Assembly (NCBI GenBank): GCA_964599915.1
Contig: CAZRHR010000001.1
Location: 40,678-104,677, forward strand
DNA length: 64,000 nt
Direction: 5' to 3'
From: CAZRHR01 sp964599915
Lineage (GTDB): Bacteria > Bacteroidota > Bacteroidia > CAIKAF01
Shown one piece after another: positions 52,327 to 61,559 of this stretch. Position 1 is the first letter of the stretch. Each line of letters opens with the position of its first letter. Under the pieces are notes generated by a model. The model was not told where the DNA came from, did not search any database, and saw only the letters and a list, made by a program, of their open reading frames with translations. Made by a program: the position numbers and the translations under genes.

Positions 52327-54356
52327 CAGGTCAGGATTACACGACTAAGTTCTACCGAAAACTGCTTTTTTACAGCATCCAGTTCCTGAAGTTCTTCTAA
52401 AATCTTCAATTCCTGTTCTTCTCTGGCCTGTTTGGCGGCTTCTTGGGTTACTTTTTCTGAAAAATTATCGGAGGTTACGTCTTGAGAGGCAGCAGTTTCT
52501 TCCGACAAAGATTTTAAAGCATGTTGAAGGGACTGAATCAGGTCAGTTACATGTCTTAACTTGAAGGATATGACAGCTCTTTTGACCCTGTTTCGTAAAA
52601 TTTGCTCTGGTGGTTCGGCAAGTATCCCATGCTTTTTCTCCCAATTTTCGCTCAATTGATAAGGCGAGGTGAGCGTTCCGATAGCAAAAGAGCGGAGTTC
52701 AGGCTGGACATGGGTCAACCAATGTTCTTGGGTAAAGGGCGGTAAGTTTTCTTCCATCCCTCGGATGGCTTCATTCCAAACCAATGTAAAAGGCATTTGG
52801 TTGAAAGACAGTTCATCTGCATGTAGTTCTTCGACAATAAAGGCCTGCACAGTCGTTGGTTTTTCTTCGCCCGGAAATTGAAGTTCGGTGGCGCCAAACT
52901 CAATCATAAGCTTGGCCAATTCTGCTTGTTCCGGAAAAGTGGCAGGTTGGGTGGCAGGGTCAGGGGTTTGAGGACTGGCTTTTGCAAAACCGCTGTCTGA
53001 ATAAACGTCCTCGTGAGGGGTATCTTGGGGGAGCGAAGATTTTTGTTTGTCTTTAAATTGTTCGCGCCGAATTTTCCCTAACTCGTGGGTGAGGACGGCT
53101 TCGTCCATTTGGGTGATGTCCGCACATTCCTTAATGAGTAAAGTCCGGGTTAAGGTATCTGGCACCAACGCGACGGTTCGCACCATTTCACGGATCATGC
53201 CGGCCCTCGCTACAGGATCGTTCCCGATGTCTTTATGCAGGATTTGGACTTTGAAACGAATAAAATCCTGTTCTTTTTGGGCTAAAAAATCTGTAATTTC
53301 TTCCGGTGAGCGATGTTTAGCGAACGAATCCGGGTCTTCCCCTTCGGGAAAAAGGACCACACGAACATTCATCCCCTCCTCCAACAACATATCGATCCCG
53401 CGAAAAGAAGCTTTGATGCCAGCTGCATCACCGTCGTACAAAATGGTAACGTTGGGCGTAAGCCTGCGAATCAAACGGATTTGCTCAGTAGTCAGGGCCG
53501 TTCCGCTGCTGGAAACCACATGCTGTACACCGGCCTGGTGAAGGGCCATGACATCCGTGTAACCTTCCACCAAGAGGCATCGGTCTTCTTTAATGATGGC
53601 CTTTTTAGCTTGAAATAGTCCGTAGAGAATTTTTCTCTTGTTGTAAATCTCACTTTCAGGACTATTGATGTATTTGGGACTGTTTTCTTTTTTGACAAGG
53701 AATCGGCCCCCAAAGCCCACCACCCGACCGCTCATGTTATGGATAGGGAACATGATGCGGTCGCGGTACATGTCCACTTTCTTTTCACCTGAAGTCAGCA
53801 AGCCTACCATTTGAAGATAATCTTCGCGGTAACCTGCTTCTTTGGCAGCAGATTTCAATATGTCCCAACCATCGAGGGCGTAACCTAATCCAAAAATTTT
53901 GAGGGTATCATCCGTGAAACCACGAGAACGCAAGTAAGATAAACCAACCGCTTTTCCCTTTGGATTTTCCCAGAGATGTTCCGTGAAAAAGCGGGCCGCA
54001 AAATCATTGACTGCAAATAAGGATTCGCGAAGATCAAAGGCTTCGCGTTGTTCCGGTGTGACTTCTTTTTCCTCGACAGGAATATTGTATTTTCCGGCCA
54101 AGAACTTCAATGCTTCCGGATAGGAGAAATGTTCTACATCCATAATAAAACGGATGCCATCTCCGGCGGCGCCGCAGCCAAAACATTTATAGATTCCTTT
54201 GGAAGGAGAGACATAAAAAGAAGGTGTACGTTCATCGTGAAATGGGCACAAGCCAATCAGGTTGGCGCCACGTCTTTTTAACCGAACAAAATCCCCCACC
54301 ACATCCTCTACCCGGACGGCTTGTTTAATTTGCTCTATGGTATCGGGATGAATCAA
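52326..54356 (-). CDS. dnaG: DNA primase
   Basis: 676 residues from a TTG start (M-IHPDTIEQIKQAVRVEDVV). The zinc-binding domain has CPFHDERTPSFYVSPSKGIY and KCFGCGAAGDGIRFIM. The Toprim domain has LLVEGYTDVMALHQAGVQHV, SSSGTALTTEQIRLI and ILYDGDAAGIKASFRGIDML. The C-terminal DnaB-binding region is long and weakly conserved. Essential for lagging-strand primers. A TAATTTTG box at 54375-54368 (minus) lies 11 bases before the start. Confidence 0.95.
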   Translation of the reverse strand: MIHPDTIEQIKQAVRVEDVVGDFVRLKRRGANLIGLCPFHDERTPSFYVSPSKGIYKCFGCGAAGDGIRFIMDVEHFSYPEALKFLAGKYNIPVEEKEVTPEQREAFDLRESLFAVNDFAARFFTEHLWENPKGKAVGLSYLRSRGFTDDTLKIFGLGYALDGWDILKSAAKEAGYREDYLQMVGLLTSGEKKVDMYRDRIMFPIHNMSGRVVGFGGRFLVKKENSPKYINSPESEIYNKRKILYGLFQAKKAIIKEDRCLLVEGYTDVMALHQAGVQHVVSSSGTALTTEQIRLIRRLTPNVTILYDGDAAGIKASFRGIDMLLEEGMNVRVVLFPEGEDPDSFAKHRSPEEITDFLAQKEQDFIRFKVQILHKDIGNDPVARAGMIREMVRTVALVPDTLTRTLLIKECADITQMDEAVLTHELGKIRREQFKDKQKSSLPQDTPHEDVYSDSGFAKASPQTPDPATQPATFPEQAELAKLMIEFGATELQFPGEEKPTTVQAFIVEELHADELSFNQMPFTLVWNEAIRGMEENLPPFTQEHWLTHVQPELRSFAIGTLTSPYQLSENWEKKHGILAEPPEQILRNRVKRAVISFKLRHVTDLIQSLQHALKSLSEETAASQDVTSDNFSEKVTQEAAKQAREEQELKILEELQELDAVKKQFSVELSRVILT

Positions 54357-54367
54357 TGTTTTTCTTT

Positions 54368-54375
54368 CAAAATTA
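54368..54375 (-). promoter_or_regulatory. -7 promoter element of dnaG
   Basis: TAATTTTG on the minus strand, 11 bases before the TTG at 54356. Divergent from the box of the neighbouring yggS-like gene. Confidence 0.5.
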
Positions 54376-54395
54376 CGAAAAACACCAGGGAAAGG

Positions 54396-54403
54396 TAACT
54401 TTG
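54396..54403 (+). promoter_or_regulatory. -7 promoter element of the yggS-like gene
   Basis: TAACTTTG, 13 bases before the ATG at 54417. The two divergent promoters share a 60-base intergenic region. Confidence 0.5.
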
Positions 54404-54416
54404 TTCAAAACTTAGC

Positions 54417-55091
54417 ATGGAAGATTCTGTTGTTGCTTACCGGGCCATTCGCGCTGCTTTACCAGAAAGCGTCACGTTGGTGGTGGTGTCGAAAACCCAT
54501 CCGGTAGAAGCCATTCGGCCTGTATATGATGCCGGTGCGCGGGTTTTTGGAGAAAATAGGGTGCAGGAATTATTACAGAAAAAAGCCGAACTGCCTTCAG
54601 ACATTGCATGGCATTTGATTGGTCAGCTTCAGCGAAACAAAGTAAAAGCCATCCTTCCGCATGCAGCACTCATTCATAGTGTAGCTAGTGAAAGTTTGTT
54701 TCAGGAAATTCAAAAAGAAGCGAAGAAGATGGCGCTTCAGCCCAGCATATTATTACAAGTTCACATCGCCCAAGAAGATACTAAATCCGGTTTTTCACCC
54801 GAAGATCTACTGCAGTTTTTGGCGCGTTGGGCGGGTAAAATGGAACCCGTGGTGATCAAGGGCCTTATGGGTATGGCCACTTTTACCGAAGACCAAACGC
54901 AGGTGCAGACGGAATTCCGTCAGCTAAAAGCGTTATTCGACCAAATCTGTTCTACATTCGGAAAAGATTTACCTCATTTTCAGACCTTATCTATGGGGAT
55001 GAGTGGAGATTGGCCATTGGCTGTAGCATGTGGAAGTAACATGGTGCGGGTGGGAAGTTCCATTTTCGGACATCGCGGGGCTGTCGGATGA
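54417..55091 (+). CDS. PLP homeostasis protein (YggS/PLPBP family)
   Basis: 224 residues, normal length. VTLVVVSKTHPVEAIRPVYD carries the PLP lysine (VSKTH). FGENRVQELLQKKAEL, AWHLIGQLQRNKVKAILPHA, IHSVASESLF and FQTLSMGMSGDWPLAVACGS are all conserved. It binds pyridoxal phosphate on a TIM barrel without catalysis and balances vitamin B6 and amino acid pools. It is followed 50 bases later by a copper-type P-ATPase gene. Confidence 0.92.
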   Translation: MEDSVVAYRAIRAALPESVTLVVVSKTHPVEAIRPVYDAGARVFGENRVQELLQKKAELPSDIAWHLIGQLQRNKVKAILPHAALIHSVASESLFQEIQKEAKKMALQPSILLQVHIAQEDTKSGFSPEDLLQFLARWAGKMEPVVIKGLMGMATFTEDQTQVQTEFRQLKALFDQICSTFGKDLPHFQTLSMGMSGDWPLAVACGSNMVRVGSSIFGHRGAVG

Positions 55092-55141
55092 CATGACGAA
55101 AATCATAGATTGGAGGTCAAGGTCGACGTTACCTTTGCCTT

Positions 55142-57562
55142 ATGGATGCAGCCCCAATTTTAAAAGACCATTTTACAGCTCAAACGCTTGCTTGTGCCCA
55201 TTGCAGTGAAGTTGTCCCCACGGTGCAAATGCGTTTTTGGGAAGAGAAGCCTTTTTGTTGCGATGGCTGCTTGCAGGTTCATCAGCTATTGTCTACCCAT
55301 GGTTTAAACGATTATTATCGTTTGCCCGGCCGGAGTTCATTAAAGCCATTGCGTCAGAAATCATGGGAATGGCTGGACACCCCGGAGATTGGCCAGCAAC
55401 TTTTTTCCTTTAATGATGGAAAAAGGGCCAGGCTTCGTTTGGTTTTGCCGGGCATTCATTGTGCCTCATGTATATGGTTATTGGAAAAGCTCCCAAAACT
55501 CGAACCCGGCATTTTACGCGCCGATGCAGATGTAACTACAGGCAGCATTGATTTTTTAATTGACCCGACAGCGATTTCCCTATCTCGCTTGGCCTCTACC
55601 TTGGATGTGTTAGGTTATCCACCCGAAATTCCAAGGAAAGACGCACCCAAAGTGAACCGAAAATGGATGATCAAGCTGGCGGTGGCAGGTTTTTCCTTTG
55701 GAAATGTAATGCTGTTTAGTTTTCCGGATTATTTAGGTCTTCAAAGTCAGGAGGATTATTTCCCCCTTTTGTTTGGCGGACTGAATCTGGCCTTTTCCAT
55801 CCCCGCATTTTTTTATGCAGGATGGGGTTATATGCAATCTGCCTACACGGCTTTAAAACATCGAACCATGAATGTCGATGTACCTTTGGCCCTCGGCATG
55901 GTCGCCTTGTTCGGCGTAACGGTATATGATATTGTGAGCGGCACAGGTCCGGGCTATGCAGATTCATTAACGGGATTGATTTTCTTTCTATTAATTGGTA
56001 AATGGTACCAAGAAGAGCTGTTTCGAAAATTCAGGTTTGAACGAGATTATCAGTCGCATTTGCCTTTAGCAGCGTGTAAAATAGAGGAAGGCCAACCCGT
56101 TTATGTTCCTGTACAACAGCTTCAAAAAGGGGACCGGTTGCGGATCAAACGAGGGGAAGTGATCCCCGCAGATGGCAGGGTCATTGAGGGTGAAGGATTA
56201 TTGGATTATCACATGATCACGGGAGAAAGTGCGCCTGTTCCCGTCCAAGTGCAGGACCGCATTTTTGCCGGAGGAGAAAATACAGGCCAAACTTTTGATA
56301 TGGTGTGTTCTGCGCAGGCACAACAAAGTTATTTGGCCGGATTATGGAAAGAGGCCCCATTTCAAAGAAAAATAGAAAGGCCCTTCGTGCGTCGGATAGA
56401 CCGAGTTGCAGCATGGTTTATCAGTGTAATTCTGCTTATTTCGGCCGTAGCCTTTTTCTTTTGGCTACCTCAGGGCACTGGTGTGGCCTTCCGGGTTCTT
56501 GCTTCGATTTTAATTATCACTTGCCCCTGTGCATTAGCGCTTTCTGTACCTTTTATTTTTGGGAATACGGCGAGGTTATTGGCCAATCGGGGTTGGTTTT
56601 TAAGGAATCCAGACAAACTGGAAGTCTTGGCAGGCGTTACCGATATAGCTTTGGACAAAACAGGGACGCTCACCTCGTCTTCCGGCCAAATTGCCGAATT
56701 CAAAGGTATTTCTCTAAACGAAAGACAGATTTTTGCTGCGGCATGGATGGCGGGAGCCTCTACCCACCCCTTGAGCCGGGCCATTGCCAAATCATTACCG
56801 ACACCCCTCCATGATAAAACAGGGGATTTAACCCATTTACCCGGAAAAGGACTTTCATGGACAGAAGGTGATTTTCATTATAAATTGGGGTCGGGCCGTT
56901 GGATTTTAAAGGAAGAGGAATCCAAACCTCAAGCGGGAGGTTCACTCGTTTATTTTTCAGAAAACGACAAAGTGCTTGGGTATTTTTATTTAGCGAATGT
57001 TTTTCGGCCGGGTTTGGAAGGCATGTTTCGTGCACTTTCCCCCAATTTCAAATTACATGTTTTATCCGGCGACCATGAAGGAGAGCGAGAGACTTTGGAA
57101 AGGTTGACCCATGGCAAAGCGACCTTACATTTTCACTGCGGGCCAGATGAAAAGGGGCAATACATAGAAGACTTGCAAAAACAAGGAAAAAAAGTTTTGT
57201 TTGCTGGGGATGGACTCAATGACACTGGGGCTTTATCTCTTGCAGATATTGGGTTAGCTGTAAACGATTCCGGATCAGGGCTACTTCCACCTTGCGACGG
57301 CATGGTCAAAGGACATGCTTTATCCACCTTACCCATGCTTTTATATATGGGAAAAAGGGCCGTTCGCCTTACCCATTTTTCTTTGGCCATTTCCTTAAGC
57401 TACAATATTATAGGATTGGCATTTGCCGTTTCAGGAAACCTTCATCCTATTGTAGCCGCCATTCTAATGCCTGCCAGTTCATTGTCGGTGGTTGGGTTTG
57501 CCTTGGCAACTACTTGGTGGTCCGCCAAACAAATGGATAAAAAGCAGGCAAAATTGATGTAA
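55142..57562 (+). CDS. Heavy-metal P1B-type ATPase, CcoI/FixI-like (copper)
   Basis: 806 residues. The N-terminus carries a cysteine-rich domain (LACAHCSEVVP, PFCCDGCLQVHQLL), then an HMA-type domain with GIHCASCIWLLEKL near residue 109. Membrane motif TCPCALALSVPFIFG (CPC) near 460, phosphorylation DKTGTLTSSSGQ near 505, TGESAPV actuator loop, and hinge GDGLNDTGALSLADIG near 688. The CPC motif and double-Cys N-terminus match ATPases that deliver copper to cbb3-type oxidases. No oxidase genes are adjacent in this window. Confidence 0.92.
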   Translation: MDAAPILKDHFTAQTLACAHCSEVVPTVQMRFWEEKPFCCDGCLQVHQLLSTHGLNDYYRLPGRSSLKPLRQKSWEWLDTPEIGQQLFSFNDGKRARLRLVLPGIHCASCIWLLEKLPKLEPGILRADADVTTGSIDFLIDPTAISLSRLASTLDVLGYPPEIPRKDAPKVNRKWMIKLAVAGFSFGNVMLFSFPDYLGLQSQEDYFPLLFGGLNLAFSIPAFFYAGWGYMQSAYTALKHRTMNVDVPLALGMVALFGVTVYDIVSGTGPGYADSLTGLIFFLLIGKWYQEELFRKFRFERDYQSHLPLAACKIEEGQPVYVPVQQLQKGDRLRIKRGEVIPADGRVIEGEGLLDYHMITGESAPVPVQVQDRIFAGGENTGQTFDMVCSAQAQQSYLAGLWKEAPFQRKIERPFVRRIDRVAAWFISVILLISAVAFFFWLPQGTGVAFRVLASILIITCPCALALSVPFIFGNTARLLANRGWFLRNPDKLEVLAGVTDIALDKTGTLTSSSGQIAEFKGISLNERQIFAAAWMAGASTHPLSRAIAKSLPTPLHDKTGDLTHLPGKGLSWTEGDFHYKLGSGRWILKEEESKPQAGGSLVYFSENDKVLGYFYLANVFRPGLEGMFRALSPNFKLHVLSGDHEGERETLERLTHGKATLHFHCGPDEKGQYIEDLQKQGKKVLFAGDGLNDTGALSLADIGLAVNDSGSGLLPPCDGMVKGHALSTLPMLLYMGKRAVRLTHFSLAISLSYNIIGLAFAVSGNLHPIVAAILMPASSLSVVGFALATTWWSAKQMDKKQAKLM

Positions 57563-57745
57563 GAAACTTTACTTATTTTTTTATTATCATAGTTAATCTT
57601 GCGAAAACATAATATATTAATATTTAATTATTTAAAATAAATGAAAGTTTTAAACTTTTCTATTAAAATCTTAAATAATGCATATATTTTTTAACTCCAT
57701 CTAAAATATTTTGTAATATTTTATGTTTAAATGGAAAATATCTCA
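57563..57745. other. AT-rich intergenic region
   Basis: About 180 bases, markedly AT-rich, with no gene or clear hairpin. It ends in the promoter box of the next gene. Confidence 0.35.
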
Positions 57746-57753
57746 TACTTTTG
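57746..57753 (+). promoter_or_regulatory. -7 promoter element of the small membrane protein gene
   Basis: TACTTTTG, four bases before the ATG at 57758, so the message should be leaderless. Confidence 0.5.
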
Positions 57754-57757
57754 AATC

Positions 57758-57982
57758 ATGAGAGTAAAGAAGTCAGATACTTCACTTTGGATTGTAAGTT
57801 CAGTGCTTGTCCTCACTTTACTTTTGAATGTAGTCATCTTTTCCATTGTTTTTCTTGGAAATTGCCCCCAAGAGGCTGGTGTGAAACAGCAAACCATGTC
57901 TAAAGAGACTACCCAAACCTGCGAACGAAGCGCTACTTATTCCTTTATCCAAAAGGTTATCGAGGTGTTAAAAGACATCTGA
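57758..57982 (+). CDS. Small single-span membrane protein
   Basis: 74 residues. One membrane helix (WIVSSVLVLTLLLNVVIFSI) near the N-terminus, then a short soluble domain with two cysteines (GNCPQE and TCERS) probably on the periplasmic side. A promoter box ends four bases upstream, which supports it as a real gene. It follows the copper P-ATPase, so a link to copper delivery is possible but not shown; it does not resemble CcoS/FixS, which are mainly hydrophobic at the N-terminus with a DDLE-type tail. Confidence 0.6.
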   Translation: MRVKKSDTSLWIVSSVLVLTLLLNVVIFSIVFLGNCPQEAGVKQQTMSKETTQTCERSATYSFIQKVIEVLKDI

Positions 57983-58114
57983 TGATTCTTCCATAGACGC
58001 TTTTTCCCTCATTCCAATGTTAGGTAGATTTTTCAGCAACTCACCTGAATTAGAGTCTGTTTTGGCGTGTGATGCATTTGGGTAAAAAGAGGAAAAACCA
58101 AAGGGCTAATTCTT

Positions 58115-59701
58115 CTACCAAGTCAAAATAACTTGTCCATTCCCCGCCCTTACACCGCTCTGGTTCAAAGGATTGGTTCCATTGTTGATGGAACCGCCAC
58201 CACCAGTAGATTGGGCAGCCGTTGAACCGGAAGAACCACCACCGGAATATCCGCCACCTCCTCCACCCACGTTGGAGCCACCATTATTTTGACTTCCACC
58301 ACCGCCAAATCCACCATCCCCAGGCCCACCTGATCCTGGTCCACCCAAAGCCCCATTTAAAAAACCTTGGCCATTGCTTCCGTTAGAAGGACTGCCGGAA
58401 CCATCTGAGAAAAATCCACCACCAGCGCCACCCACAGGCGTGGAGTTATGTGTTATTCCACCTTGTCCGTTGATTCCCGGATTGGGTCCGCCGCCATTAA
58501 GGGTGGTGAGTCCATGTCCACCAGGAAAAGTATTAAATGCACCGCCGCCACCACCGGCCACGACCAAAGGTTGCTGGGTTGCATGGTCAACGACAAAAGT
58601 GCCTCCGCCCCCTGCCCCAGAGTTGGAACCATAGGGTACACCTTCTTGCCCGACCACAATTCGCAGCACTTGGCCTGACGTTACAGCAAACGTTCCTCTT
58701 ATTCTTGCTCCCCGTCCTCCTTGCGCGCTTGACCGATCTACGCCTTGCGCGCCATAAGCATCAATGGTAAGGGTGCAGACGCCATTGGGAACCGTCCAAA
58801 GTTGCATCCCATTTTGCACGGTGACCACGCCAGGGCCATAGGAATTGTTGCATTGCGACTGACTAGGACCTGAACGACCTGTTGCACCACACGGCGTCAA
58901 GGTCAGACTACCACCTGTAATACAATTGCTTACCGTAATATTCTGCGAGAGCGTTGCCGAACATTGTTGCGCATTGGTCACGGTGAGTGTCACTGCAAAA
59001 GTACCCGGCTGGCTCCAAGTAATAGATGGAGCGGCTGCTGTTGAAGTGGTAGGACTTCCATTGGAAAAAGTCCAACTATAGGTACCTCCTAAGGTCGCGG
59101 GCTGAAATACTTGGGCTTGATTTACGGCAGCAGAAATCGGAGAAAATGCAGCTGAAGGAATGGTACTGCTTAAAGTTTGACTTAAAGGCGAACTTGAACC
59201 ACAGCCGTTGGTCGCCACGACTAGTACCGGCCCAGAAAAAGGAGCATTGACCAAAAAACGAGCCGTGAGGCTATCTTGTCCTGAAATAAGCAATAAACCG
59301 GCGGGCGGTGTCCATTGGTACGTATTCGCCAATGGAACGGGTTGAACAGTTAGGTTAATGGTATCTCCCAAACAAAGGCTGGAAGAAGAAACGGAAAAAA
59401 CAGATGGCGCGGCTGGAGGTGCATTACATCCGCATGCTGTTGGTTGCCAACCCGTAGAAAAATAGGTTTCAATACAATCTGTAGTCAGGTTGAAAATCTG
59501 AAGACCCTGGGCTGGACTTGCAATGGAATTTCTTTGCGTAGTGGTCAAGCGTGGCATCAGAAATCCGCCTTGGTTTCCACGCACTTCAAGATAGGCACTG
59601 CCGTGGGGTGCTTGCCCTGAAGGGCCAATCAAAACACCCTGACCAAGTAAAGAAAGGCTGCAAAACAGGGCAAAAACAACCCATCTCATACGACCATGCA
59701 T
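58115..59701 (-). CDS. Secreted protein with PKD domain and ALK/LTK-like glycine-rich domain
   Basis: About 528 residues from ATG 59701 (MHGRMRWVVFALFCSLSLLG, signal peptide). After GSAYLEVRGNQGGFLMPRL, a common Bacteroidota N-terminal module, comes an Ig/PKD part (TYSWTFSNGSPTTSTAAA, WSQPGTFAVTLTVTN). From about residue 310 LWTVPNGVCTLTIDAYGAQG opens a glycine-rich domain like that of ALK/LTK receptors, with GGGGGAF, GGAGGGFFSDGSG and GGGGSQNNGG. It closes with GVRAGNGQVILTW. No T9SS sorting domain is seen at the end. It may be secreted matrix or surface material. Confidence 0.82.
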   Translation of the reverse strand: MHGRMRWVVFALFCSLSLLGQGVLIGPSGQAPHGSAYLEVRGNQGGFLMPRLTTTQRNSIASPAQGLQIFNLTTDCIETYFSTGWQPTACGCNAPPAAPSVFSVSSSSLCLGDTINLTVQPVPLANTYQWTPPAGLLLISGQDSLTARFLVNAPFSGPVLVVATNGCGSSSPLSQTLSSTIPSAAFSPISAAVNQAQVFQPATLGGTYSWTFSNGSPTTSTAAAPSITWSQPGTFAVTLTVTNAQQCSATLSQNITVSNCITGGSLTLTPCGATGRSGPSQSQCNNSYGPGVVTVQNGMQLWTVPNGVCTLTIDAYGAQGVDRSSAQGGRGARIRGTFAVTSGQVLRIVVGQEGVPYGSNSGAGGGGTFVVDHATQQPLVVAGGGGGAFNTFPGGHGLTTLNGGGPNPGINGQGGITHNSTPVGGAGGGFFSDGSGSPSNGSNGQGFLNGALGGPGSGGPGDGGFGGGGSQNNGGSNVGGGGGGYSGGGSSGSTAAQSTGGGGSINNGTNPLNQSGVRAGNGQVILTW

Positions 59702-59811
59702 AGTGCTAAAATTTATCCTACAAAATACACATTTAAAATACACATGAAAGTTGATTTTTGTAATCATTGAACACCCTTATCATCCATTGAAAAATCTGTA
59801 AGCCGTGGCAT

Positions 59812-61479
59812 TCAATGCGTCTCCGACCAATTGAAATTCAAAGTAAAAAAATCCAATGGCCAATCAAAAATCCGTCTCTCACCCGTGGAGGGGTCATCGA
59901 ATGCCAAAGAGAAAGCGTGTAATGCCAATTTCCCCTCAGACATTCCGTAAAGAGGATCCCCAACAATGGGTATATTCAGACCACGAGGATGCGCCAGATG
60001 GACCCGAATTTGATGGGTTCTTCCGGTTACAGGATTTACTCTTAAAAGCGTTTTCCCATCCTTTTCCCCGATTTTATGCCATTTGGTTAAAGATGGCTTT
60101 CCCGTGGTTTCACAAACCATTTGCCTTGGCCGATTGGACCAATCTGGAGTCAATGGAAGGGAAATCTCACCTTTGTCCTCATGTACCACCCCATGAACCC
60201 AAGCCAAGTATTCCTTTTCCACGGTTCTTTGCGCAAATTGCTTTTGTAAGTCTGTATAAGCCCCACGGTGCAATGCGACCAAAAGAAGCCCTGAGGTGTC
60301 TCTATCCAATCGGTGCACCGCATAAAGGTTTTCTCCCGCAATGTTTTGTTTTCTCAACCAATCCATCAATTGTGGTTCAGAAGATTTTCCGGGAACAGAA
60401 AGCCATCCTGAAGGTTTTTGGACAACCAGAAAATCCTGCGTTTGACAAACGACCTTGGGTGTTTCCGGAATCGGTAATGGCCCAGGATTTTGATAAAGCT
60501 TAAGGCCATGTAAAAGATGTGGCATCAAGGGCACACACTTCCCTTGACAAACGGGATAAAAATAGCCATGGCGCCGCAAAATTGAATTTGGAGAGCCGCC
60601 CCACCAAAATTCCGTCAAGGCCAAAGGGTGAAAACCATAGAGAAAAGCATGATGCAGCAATTTGGGCGCTGCACAATCCCCCGTTCCGGAAGGCGGCAAC
60701 CCCATTCCTTGCGATTGAAACAACTCCAAGACCGATTGTTTAAGACCCAAGTGATTGGTCAAGATAAATGACTTAAATAACTTGGCTTGTAGTGCAGTGG
60801 TCATTTCTTTTCTTCGGCCCTGTAGTTCCTCTAAACGCTTAGATAGTTCCGTCATGCGGAGATCTACTTCATCAATTTTAGCTTCCCATGCCAGTTTTTT
60901 TCTCCTATAATCGGCTTTACCCATTTGACTTTCCCGTTCCCAATGGGCCCGGATGTCTTCATGTGGAAATGGATGGTTTGCTCGTTCTTGTTGGCGGATG
61001 GCACGGGCCCTATTTAATGCATCCTTTGCCCTGGCCAAATCTAAAGTTGCCTCTGTTTGAAGTAAAGTTTTCTGCTGTTTTAATTCGGCAACTAGCCCCT
61101 GGTGCTCCCAATCGACGATTTCTTTGGTCAAATGATTGACCTTTGCTTCGGTTTTACGAAAAAAGCCCTCCGGATGTGACCAGTTAAACACAGGAGGAAC
61201 AAAATCTTTGGCAGGGAACTGCTTGTCCCAAGAACCAGAGAATGCGGCCAAAAATCCATAGCCACCATGCGGCATGCGCACCACCAAAACCCCAAACATT
61301 TTCCCCGGATGTTGAGCTGAATACCCCATTTTAACCAACTTTTCCTGCAATAAAAAAGCGGCTCTAGGCAGCATCCATGCAGGTAGGGCAGGATCGAAAA
61401 CCATTTTGGCTTCACTTGAAATATGAAAAGGTTCGGTCCAATGTTGATCCTCCGTTATTGAAAAAGGTTGTACCCGCAT
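59812..61479 (-). CDS. RluA-family RNA pseudouridine synthase with long N-terminal region
   Basis: About 555 residues from ATG 61479 (MRVQPFSITEDQHWTEPFHI). The catalytic domain is in the C-terminal 220 residues: VVQKPSGWLSVPGKSSEPQL, NLYAVHRLDRDTSGLLLVAL (catalytic Asp in HRLDRDTSG near residue 388), and VNPVTGRTHQIRVHLAH. The first about 340 residues include a long coiled coil (LVAELKQQKTLLQTEATLDL, LDLRMTELSKRLEELQ) and match an extended version known in Bacteroidota. The RNA target is unknown. A TATGTTTG box (61492-61485) ends 5 bases before this start. Confidence 0.88.
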   Translation of the reverse strand: MRVQPFSITEDQHWTEPFHISSEAKMVFDPALPAWMLPRAAFLLQEKLVKMGYSAQHPGKMFGVLVVRMPHGGYGFLAAFSGSWDKQFPAKDFVPPVFNWSHPEGFFRKTEAKVNHLTKEIVDWEHQGLVAELKQQKTLLQTEATLDLARAKDALNRARAIRQQERANHPFPHEDIRAHWERESQMGKADYRRKKLAWEAKIDEVDLRMTELSKRLEELQGRRKEMTTALQAKLFKSFILTNHLGLKQSVLELFQSQGMGLPPSGTGDCAAPKLLHHAFLYGFHPLALTEFWWGGSPNSILRRHGYFYPVCQGKCVPLMPHLLHGLKLYQNPGPLPIPETPKVVCQTQDFLVVQKPSGWLSVPGKSSEPQLMDWLRKQNIAGENLYAVHRLDRDTSGLLLVALHRGAYTDLQKQFAQRTVEKEYLAWVHGVVHEDKGEISLPLTPDWSNRPRQMVCETTGKPSLTKWHKIGEKDGKTLLRVNPVTGRTHQIRVHLAHPRGLNIPIVGDPLYGMSEGKLALHAFSLAFDDPSTGERRIFDWPLDFFTLNFNWSETH

Positions 61480-61484
61480 GCCTA

Positions 61485-61492
61485 CAAACATA
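61485..61492 (-). promoter_or_regulatory. -7 promoter element of the pseudouridine synthase gene
   Basis: TATGTTTG on the minus strand, five bases before the ATG at 61479, implying a leaderless transcript. An alternative ATG at 61491 would lie inside the box. Confidence 0.4.
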
Positions 61493-61533
61493 CTGAAAAG
61501 ACGATGGACCGGAAAAAGTACAAACGCAGCATG

Positions 61534-61541
61534 TATCTTTG
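61534..61541 (+). promoter_or_regulatory. -7 promoter element of the DUF2461 gene
   Basis: TATCTTTG, 18 bases before the ATG at 61560. It supports the ATG over an earlier in-frame non-ATG codon. Confidence 0.5.
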
Positions 61542-61559
61542 GTTTCAAATCCAAACATC

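Noticed and set aside
57758..57982. Annotation as CcoS/FixS
   Set aside because: It has one N-terminal helix and a cysteine-bearing soluble tail, not the short CcoS layout with an acidic tail.
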